Source: Azorinus chamasolen
Taxonomy: Eukaryota; Mollusca; Bivalvia; Cardiida; Solecurtidae
DNA length: 64,000 bases
Assembly: GCA_963576725.1 (NCBI GenBank)
Contig: OY755244.1
Coordinates: 37,803,855-37,867,854, forward strand
Direction of reading: 5' to 3'
Numbering within the stretch: position 1 is the stretch's first letter; each line of letters starts with the position of its first letter. Of the stretch, positions 1 to 8,700 are shown piece after piece. Below the pieces are notes generated by a model. That model was given only the letters and a program-made list of their open reading frames with translations. It searched no databases and was not told where the DNA came from. The translations under genes and the position numbers were made by a program.

Positions 1-125
1 TCAAAGTCACGCCTAGCTTTACAAATAGTGTAAATAAAGGTATCCCCGCCGGACTTATCCACAACATAGACGACGGTGAACACAGGACACCATGTAAAAA
101 ATAGCATAATAACTGTGACAATCTG
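1..125. repeat. Left arm of an imperfect inverted repeat flanking a retroelement fragment
   Basis: The stretch from position 1 to about 125 reappears, reverse-complemented and diverged, at about 1170-1295. Shared landmarks are a TCAAAGTCAC block and the string TATCCCCGCCGGACTT (left copy near 41-56, right copy near 1239-1254 on the opposite strand). Penelope-like elements often carry terminal repeats in direct or inverted arrangement, so these arms may be such terminal repeats. That assignment is inference. The left edge may be cut by the window. Confidence 0.65.
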
Positions 126-130
126 AAGTT

Positions 131-1120
131 ATAAATTACACAATGTGGACTTGCCTTGATGTTTGTAGATCTTTAACATTTCTTTTAGACAACATATTTG
201 TGCGCTATGGGATACCATATATCGTCAAGTTGTTGGTATACCTATGGGAACAAATTGTACCCATCTTGTTGCAGATTTGTTTTTATATTGCTATGAGAGG
301 GATTTCATGCTTAGCTTTAAACCTGATACACAATCTGACATTGTTAGTGCTTTTAATAAAACGTCTAGGTATTTAGACGATATTTTGAATTTGGATACTC
401 CTTATTGTGAAAGTATGGTTTCTTCCATTTACCCAAAATAACTTACTTTAAACAAAGCGAACCGATCTGATAATCAGGCTTCCTTTTTAGATTTGAATCT
501 TTCCATCACTAATGATAAAGTTTCGTCTAAAATATGCGATATAAGGGAAGATTTCGATTTCAAAATTATTTACTTATCCCTCTAGATGGAGATGTTCCCC
601 GGTCTACATCTTATAGGGTTTAAATTTCTCAACTTATTCGCTTTGCCCAAGCCTGTTCTTTGCTAGAAGATTTTAAGAGTCGTAATTTAGTTATAACCCA
701 TACACTTCTAAGCAAGGCTACAGATATCATAAAATTTGGAAAGCTTTTTCAAAACTTTATTATCGAAATTTACCCCTCATTAGAAAATATAACTTCAATT
801 TACGGAAGTTTCTACAACAAGGTATTTCTCATCCAGATTTCTATGGTGATGTTATCTACAAACTTAGGAAAATTCGGGGTCATATCCATTTTTCACGATT
901 TGTTAATTAAACGCATTAAAACTTTTAGGAAGAAAGGTTATGACCCTATTATTGCAACACACTGCATGTTTGGTTATCGATCCACTTACAGTCGGTCGTT
1001 ACGCTTTACTCTCTGCTTGCACGATGACAGGCCGAGGGTAGTACTCTATGATGGTATACACTTAAACCCAGAAATCGGATGAGCTAACCAGACTCATGTA
1101 TTACCTTTTCTCTGTCGTGC
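131..1120 (+). pseudogene. Decayed reverse transcriptase fragment, Penelope-like element (copy A)
   Basis: This is the broken C-terminal part of a reverse transcriptase. The palm motif GIPMGTNC lies at about 234-257 and the catalytic YLDD box at 370-381. Downstream, in shifting frames, come pieces recognisable as the thumb, for example a QQGISHPDFYGD-like stretch near 813-848 and a DPLTVGRYALLSACT-like stretch near 978-1023. Frame changes near 230 and an in-frame stop after 438 show that it is not functional. The N-terminal half is missing. The combination of IPMGTNC, YLDD and the FYGD thumb motif is what I associate with Penelope-like retroelements common in mollusc, lancelet and cnidarian genomes. 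No GIY-YIG endonuclease is seen. A different retroelement class is possible but less likely. Confidence 0.7.
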
Positions 1121-1169
1121 CCTTAACGGCTTCCCTGCAGTTGCTCTGTCTTCAGCAAAGTCATTGAGT

Positions 1170-1295
1170 ACATATTTGACGGACATTCACATTCGTTATA
1201 CTATGTTTTACATTTTGTACTGTGATTACTGTCGTGGGGAAGTCCGGCGGGGATACCATTATTTACAATGTGTGTTTAGCTAGGGTGACTTTGAG
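1170..1295. repeat. Right arm of the imperfect inverted repeat
   Basis: This is the reverse-complement counterpart of positions 1-125, diverged by substitutions and small indels. It lies exactly where copy B of the reverse transcriptase loses similarity to the family, and it mirrors the left arm, after which copy A begins. The two arms therefore bracket copy A and separate it from copy B. Confidence 0.65.
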
Positions 1296-2590
1296 ATACG
1301 TGTGAAACTTGTCGATATTTGGATGATTTTAGAAGAAATCATTCCATTATCAATTTTAAGGTCTAGATCAAGAAACGCTGCATAATTGTCGGACAGGTTA
1401 GCTTTATTCAATTTGAGTTCTTTAAGATAAATTGTAGGAATCAGAGCATCAAAGAAAGGGTTATCTAAGTTAAAAATATCATCCAAATATCGACAAGTTT
1501 CATTGAAGGCTTTTATAACATCTTCTTGTGATTGAGGATTCAAACGCAACATGAAATCTCTCTCATAGCAGTACAAAAACAAATCTGCGACAAGTGGTGC
1601 ACAATTCGTACCCATAGGAATACCAATTACCTGACGGTATATAGCATTCCCATAACGTACAAAAATGTTATCCAAAAGAAAGATTAATGATTCGCAAACT
1701 TCTGAGTAAGTCAGACTGGTGTAATATTTCATTTGCTCATCAGTAAAGAAAGCTTTTTCAGCATTACATGCCAAGAATGATGTTTTTCCCGGGCAAATAC
1801 TTTCTGGATTAAGTTAGTAAGCTTATCCTTAATTAAAATATGAGGAAGAGTTGTGTACAGATTAGAAATATCTTACGTGCTTACAGTGGATGCAAGATAA
1901 TTTTTGTTCTTAAGTTTGTTTAAGACTTCTGAAGAGTTCTTAATAGACCAGAAGAGATTCCAGAATTTTCATAAGTTTTATCACAGTAGAATTTTACATG
2001 TTCCTTAACCTTCGTTAAACAAGAAGTCAAAAGTATAGACAATTTAGTAGTTGTACATGAACTAGAATTTGCAATGAAACGCGCTTTATATGTTTTTTAT
2101 GTAGTTTTGGTAACCAATACATTGTAGGAAGTTTATGTTGTGTAATTTTTATATCGGTTCCAAGTTTTTCACACGTTTTGACATGGTCTGAAACGATGGT
2201 CTTTTCGTCAGTAGTAACTAAAATGTGTGACTTGGTATTAATAATTTCCTGCTTCAAGACATCGATATAATGTAATCGTCAAATAATAATTACATAATTC
2301 GATGCATTATCAGCAGGAACAAAAACGTATTTTGAATGGAAATCCTGTAAACCCTTTTTAAGATGTCTAAACGAAATTCTAGGTTTAGGTGGAAGAAGGT
2401 GTTTATTAGAGCTCTAAAAGGAAATGCGTTTATCAATTATATCAAAAATAAGTTTTTTCCGACTAGAAAGAGCATTACACTCAACATGTTCTCTTCGACA
2501 CCATTTAATACTAAACTTTTGTAAAGCCTCCGCAATCTGAACTCGAAACCATTGTGATAAATGGAACATTTACCCTTAGGAACTAATTCT
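1280..2590 (-). pseudogene. Decayed reverse transcriptase fragment, Penelope-like element (copy B)
   Basis: On the - strand this holds the N-terminal and palm part of the same reverse transcriptase family as copy A. A finger-region motif KLPTMYWLPKLHKK is encoded near 2093-2134. After frame disruptions, an open stretch at 1280-1774 carries GIPMGTNCAPL (GIPMGTNC at 1601-1624) and the catalytic YLDD (1478-1489). The thumb is absent: similarity stops at about 1296, where the inverted-repeat arm starts. Copies A and B overlap in the palm but differ at many residues, so they are separate insertions or old relatives rather than a recent duplicate. Nothing here looks functional. Confidence 0.72.
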
Positions 2591-2644
2591 CTATTTAACA
2601 CAATGATTTAGAAAATACACAATTCTTAACGTTTCATTAGGTTT
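2591..2644. other. Short AT-rich spacer between the retroelement and the tandem array
   Basis: No coding or structural feature is recognised. Similarity to the 4226-bp array unit begins at about 2645, at the CTTCGTTCCGTTTTTATAT string, which has counterparts in every unit. The last recognisable reverse-transcriptase sequence ends near 2590. Confidence 0.5.
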
Positions 2645-2765
2645 TTACTTCGTTCCGTTTTTATATAATATTATCTTGAACAAGCAAGGACATTTTGCAA
2701 CGAGATACACTTGTCTTGGAAATTGTTTTTAGTTTGAACATGAATTCATAAAACAGTGAACTTAC

Positions 2766-2795
2766 CAACTGGTGTTGTAATTCCTAGTGATGTGC
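2766..2795 (-). CDS. U1 micro-exon m8 (leftmost recognisable exon of the array)
   Basis: This 30-bp exon is identical to m8 in the other units, with donor GTAAG (complement at 2761-2765) and acceptor TTTTACAG intact. It encodes (G)TSLGITTPV(G) in phase 1-1. It is the last exon that can be recognised in transcription direction. The T9 exon that should follow, about 270 bp further left, is missing because array similarity ends near 2645. The intron between it and T7 (3661) carries the 2904-3390 insertion. Confidence 0.65.
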
Positions 2796-5700
2796 CTGTA
2801 AAACAATGGACAATCATTTTATCATTGCAGAAGTTACTGTCGTGAACGTGCTGTTTATTCAACTTGTTAATCTGTGCATGTTTGTAAGTAAAACATCATA
2901 TAATAAATTATGAAGGGAGGTGATCCCCGAGAGCAAACATTGCAACACAAAAAGAGAAAATTGCAGACTCGGTTTTATTGAGTCTGTTCATGAACAGTAA
3001 TTCAAAGTGCAACACTGCTCACGCCCCCTGGCACCGACTTAAGCGGTATCCAATTTTCAGAACAAGAAGTTCTGAAATTAATGATCTCGAAGGATCAGAA
3101 GGTATATCAACACTGAGAATGAAGTACGGGGCGACGATTTACGGCCGCCACACAAGCACTTAACATCTGCTGTTGTGAATATTATAAATTCTGAAGGGAG
3201 GTGATCCCCGAGAGCAAACATTGCAACACAAAAAGAGAAAATTGCAGACTCGGTTTTATTGAGTCTGTTCATGAACATATATTAAAAGTGCAACACTGCT
3301 CACGCCACCTCACGCGACGTTTTACGGCCGCAACACAAGTACTTAACACCTGCTGTTGTGAATATTATAAATGCTGAAGGGAGGTGATCACACATCCGTT
3401 GAACACATTTTATATCATATAGCGGGTAGATGCAGTTCTGACAAGCTGACAATCGACTTGTCATGTTCGCATTGCACAGTGCATTAGTATTTGTATATAA
3501 GAAATACTTAGGCCATTTCATTAAAAACTTTAAATACAACCTTGAATTTCGAGTGCATTTAAAGTTGTAATATGTATAACACGCATGGACTGATCTACCT
3601 CGCGAGGATGGTGTGGACATACGGAACTGTGTACTCAATACATATTGTATTTGCCCTTACCTGTTGCGGTAGCAGTTGTTGGACCTAGTGTTGGTACTGT
3701 TGACGCTGTCGGCCTCGCTAAATTAATCAGAACACAGATAATAACATAAACACATGATAATCTTACGGATAATAATTGATAAACAGAACTAATGTCATAA
3801 CAAACGAGCATTGGTATGCTTATGGGAATATTGCAGGAGTTACATGGCAATTGGTAAAATTCTTAAGTGCACTAGGAACAAATTTGAATGTGAAAAGCCA
3901 ACCACAGAGTAAATCACTTAGCCGTATTTGATCATAGTGTTAGCTTCTGGCAAGAACATGTGCACTAGATATATATTAAAATACGCTGAATAAATAATAT
4001 TTAGGATAAATGTTAAGTGCATAAAGGTTACCTCAAACAATGTGAGGGTTTGATTGATGGAATACATACGAACAGTGCTAGGCGTTGTAGCAATCTCTGT
4101 CGGTGTTGTGGTTGAGCCCATTTCCTCTCCCTCTTCCTCTTCTGTGGACACGACTTGAACAGATAAACAAATGGCACTTAGAAATACTTATCGGTCAGTA
4201 ATAATTCTCAAACAAAAATGTAGATAATGATGTTGTCGGAAAATGCTATGTCCGTATCCACAAATAATTGATAGAGATACTTTTCTCCGTACCAAAGGTG
4301 AGAAAGAATAATCTACTGATCACCACTCATTTTCGAAAAGTGAACGTTATGTGGGATATTTATACCTATTGCGTACGTCTTCGACATCCGAAGGAAACAG
4401 ACAAAATACTCTTGCTAAAAGGTAGTAATCATTGTGCCGTGGATTCCCAGATATTAGTGCTAATTTCGTTTCGTCTTCATATAGAGAAGACCTCTTTAAA
4501 GCGCAACAGTATTTTGCACAACATTCTTTCTACGTCTGTTCTGAAATTGCAAAATGGCAAACGGTTACCAAAGAATGACTTCTGATCAAAGTAAACACTG
4601 GAGAACATGCACTCTAACACACAGATGGGCTTGTATTCCCTTTTCACAAAAATATACGAGATATATTTATCTTGTAATTTGTTACAATCGAGTTTGAACT
4701 TAAATTCACCGAACAGTGAACTTACCAACTGGTGTTGTAATTCCCAGTGATGTTCCTGTAAAACAAAAGACACAAATTTCATTATTGCAGATATAACTGT
4801 CATATCTCAATCGCGAGAGATTGGTTGGGTCAATCGATTTTAGCAACATTTTAGAACGTTGATATATGTTTGCTGAAACGCCCCCTTAATTGTTTCGCAA
4901 GGTACAGCTACAGAAGAAAGTGTGTATTAAAATCATATTGCATAAGCCCTCACCTGTTGCGGTAGCAGTTGTTGGGCCTGTTGTTGGTTCTGGTGTCGTT
5001 GTCGGCGTCACTAAATGAATCATAACAAAGACACGATACACTTATGGGTAATGATTGAAAAACATAACTAATGTCACAAAGCACTTGCATTGTAATGCTT
5101 TTAAAAGTATTGATCGAATTAATTACGTTGCACTTGGTCAGTCATATATACAGTAGGTGCGCATTTGAATGTAAAAATAAGCTAACCAAAGAGTTAATAA
5201 CCTAACTGTATTAGAGCATAAGCTTTCGATATAGTAAAGAGTTAGCAGAATCTCTAGTTTGCACTTCGGCTAAAATCTAATATAGAAGATTCAACGTAGG
5301 TGTGGTTTTATTGAGTGACAAAGTGAGAAAACATCGTTTATATGACAACTACCCGCTTTATGAGAATGGTTAGTTTAAACCGTATAAGAAAAACGTCATC
5401 AAATGTTACAACATGCAATGACAATAGACACATTGAATTTGAAGACACAAACCTGGATGATTACAAGCCTCTACCACCGCATTATACACATAAGTTGTTG
5501 TTTCTAAGTCATTTTCACTCGAATCATATAATTGGACAGAAACCCTGTCAGCTAGTCGGCCGTTGCCATGAAATTGGACTGTAAATGCCTCACCGATGGC
5601 ATCAGAAGTCTGAAAGATATTATGCATAAATGCAATGAAACATTTGTGTGATCCCACATTGATATTATCTTTTTTGCTTTTCTCATTAGCTTTCACAATA

Positions 5701-8700
5701 GATTCGTTATTGATGACAACAGAATTCTTCAATGTATCAAACATAAATGTTAACAGGCAATAGCGTGATATCTCACATTGCTATGTTAACGGCTGCGTTA
5801 AAATAATTTTCTTTTGGTCTAGTCGACACTGTAGACCAAGGATCGTATGTACAGTACATTATTTAACATGTAGCTTGAAAGTCTTTGAAGTAATTAAGCT
5901 GCTGAGTTTATGAAAATGAAAATAGGAATGAAATAGAGAAATAACACTAAGCCACACACACGCTCACACACATACATGCAGACTGTCTGACATACAGATA
6001 TGTACACACGTGAACAGATGCATACGTACAGAACACGCAAACTGTGCCTTATTTTCGCAATGAAACTTACCGTTGTCATTTGATCAATTTCAGCTCCATT
6101 CAACCACACCGTTGCAACTACAATCATAGGTTGCCTAGGCAAAAGTGTGAAATGAATTTTGTGAAGGTACGAAGCTGAAAAGGACACAATCAGCCGTTCG
6201 CCTGACTCTAGATTACCACTAAACATCTCACTGGTCTCAGTGGTCCCGTCTGCAGTAACACTATCTGAAACTATACATAGAAATTTATGTGCCACTGATG
6301 ATGCATTAAAATTGCAATCAGTTCCAATTTCTCGAATAGTCAATTTTGATACTTCATTGGACTTGTTAAACTACATCGGTGCTATAGACCGAAGTAAGAT
6401 CCCAATTAGGTAGGGTGTAAATTGTATCCGACGATGGTTTTGTAAGCACTTTATCAAAATAAAGAAGACACAGCAATAAATAAGGGATTATTACAAATGC
6501 GGATGACCTACAGCGATTTGTTATATGTTCATAACAGAGAGGTTTAACAAAGAACAGTGTCACACCATGCGATAAAGATATGCATACACCTATGCAAATA
6601 ATGTATAGCCTCAAATTTGCCAGCACGTTTAATACGCTCAAATTGATCAGGGCAATGTGTTATGACTAGTCATACATTATCTAAATATACATTTACGTTT
6701 AAAAATGGCGTACTGTTCAGAAATTGTAACAGACAAATAACATACCAGTATCTCCGTTTTTATTCAGTGCAAAAAATGTTACTGGCTTCGTATTATCCAT
6801 CTCACCACCACACAACTCTAACACTGGAACGAGATAAAGAAACACGATATCCTTCCGTGATATTATATCATAGTGTTTCAATTTTAATACGATTTCGTTA
6901 TGACTGAAATTGGAAAATAACATCACTCTGAATTGTCACATAAAAACACCATGTTGTAGCAAACATAAAAGATATTTAAATCGTCCATTAAGTCATCGTA
7001 ATACCGCAGCAAACATCAGGCAAAACACAGAAGTTATAAACGTTCATATGTGATTTCCATATATTGGAAACTGTTAGAAGTTTGTGAAATATCGACATGT
7101 ATATAGCAGAAACGTCTCCTATCATTAATAGCCATTTCCATCTGACAAAGTTTTTACTCATAACACATTACTTTTACCCTAACCTGGTGGTGTTGTTCGG
7201 CATAGGGTTGGTATCGACTTCAGTGTCGGTGTCGCTTAATTGATAATAACACAAGCATGACAACCGTACGTGTGGTGGGATATTTATACATATTGCATGC
7301 GACTTTGTCACTTCCACAATAAATACGCTTGCTAAGAAGGACAATTCAGCGATTAGTTCATTTCCCGATGTTGGTTTGAACTTCGTTCCGTTTTTATATA
7401 GGGAATGCATATTGAACAAGCAAGGAAAGTTTGCAACGAGATACACTTGTCTTGGAAATTGTTTTTAGTTTGAACATGAATTCATAAAACAGTGAACTTA
7501 CCAACTGGTGTTGTAATTCCTAGTGATGTGCCTGTAAAACAATGGACAACCATTTATCATTGCAGAATTTACTGTCGTAAACGTGCTGTTTATTCAACTT
7601 GTCAATCTGTCCATGTTTGTAAGTAAAACATCATATAACATATCCGTTGAATACCTTTTATATCATATAGCGCGTAGATGCAGTTCTGACAAGCTGACAA
7701 TCGACTTGTCATGTTCGCATTTCACCGTGCATTAGTATTTGTATATAAGAAATACTTGGGTCATTTCAATATTTTATCAAGTTGTGATACGCTAACACTT
7801 GTTTGCAGAAACGTCCCCGTTAATTGTTTCTCAAGGTAAAGCTACATACGGAAGTGTGTACTCAATACATATAGTATTTGCCCTTACCTGTTGCGGTAGC
7901 AGTTGTTGGACCTAGTGTTGGTACTGTTGACGCTGTCGGCCTCGCTAAATTAATCAGAACACAGATAATAACATAAACACATGATAATCTTACGGATAAT
8001 AATTGATAAACAGAACTAATGTCATAACAAACGAGCATTGGTATGCTTATGGGAATATTGCAGGAGTTACATGGCAATTGGTAAAATTCTTAAGTGCACT
8101 AGGAACAAATTTGAATGTGAAAAGCCAACCACAGAGTAAATCACTTAGCCGTATTTGATCATAGTGTTAGCTTCTGGCAAGAACATGTGCACTCGATATA
8201 TATTAAAATACGCTGAATAAATAATATTTAGGATAAATGTTAAGTGCATAAAGGTTACCTCAAACAATGTGAGGGTTTGATTGATGGAATACATACGAAC
8301 AGTGCCAGGCGTTGTAGCAATCTCTGTCGGTGTTGTGGTTGAGCCCATTTCCTCTCCCTCTTCCTCTTCTGTGGACACGACTTGAACAGATAAACAAATG
8401 GCACTTAGAAATACTTATCGGTCAGAAATAATTCTCAAACAAAAATGTAGATAATGATGTTGTCGGAAAATGCTATGTCCGTATCCACAAATAATTGATA
8501 GAGATACTTTTCTCCGTACCAAAGGTGAGAAAGAATAATCTACTGGTCACCACTCATTTTCGAAAAGTGAACGTTATGTGGGATATTTATACCTATTGCG
8601 TACGTCTTCGACATCCGAAGGAAACAGACAAATACTCTTGCTAAAAGGTAGTAATCATTGTGCCGTGGATTCCCAGATATTAGTGCTAATTTCGTTTCGT

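Noticed and set aside
660..1082. 140-codon + strand open frame in the left region
   Set aside because: It is an out-of-frame shadow of the decayed reverse-transcriptase thumb, whose recognisable residues lie in another frame.
2911..2928. GGGAGGTGATC resembling the bacterial 16S rRNA 3' end or a ribosome-binding site
   Set aside because: It is part of a short tandem repeat in an intronic insertion in a eukaryotic gene; no rRNA sequence surrounds it.
2904..3390. CRISPR-like array
   Set aside because: Too few and unevenly spaced repeats with no regular spacers, in a eukaryotic context.
3300..3850. Two small - strand open frames (112 and 71 codons) around 3300-3850
   Set aside because: The first spans the insertion and a replaced intron segment. 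The second reads through exon T7 into introns on both sides.
4477..4803. 108-codon - strand open frame repeated in each unit
   Set aside because: It reads through micro-exon m5 and most of an intron. It has no domain features, and the micro-exon's own splice sites explain the conservation.
5342..5584. 80- and 81-codon + strand open frames repeated in each unit
   Set aside because: They lie antisense to D3/introns and to D1, lack splice or domain support, and their repetition only reflects the array.
5406..5744. 112-codon open frame on the - strand in each unit
   Set aside because: Its N-terminal half is intron; a strong acceptor (ATCTTTCAG) sits inside it at the start of D3, with matching phase 0.
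6131..6142. 12-bp palindrome TTGCCTAGGCAA inside exon D2
   Set aside because: Explained by coding of LPRQP-type residues; no associated structure.
5894..6343. 149-codon open frame on the - strand in each unit
   Set aside because: Only its first part is exon D2. After the GTAAGT donor it runs into a CA-rich intron, and it begins from a TTG inside D2. The true exon is 6071-6351.
6366..6641. 91-codon - strand open frame with hydrophobic stretches resembling membrane segments
   Set aside because: It lies wholly in the D1-D2 intron. A 1-bp deletion in U5 shifts its frame while leaving the spliced gene intact.
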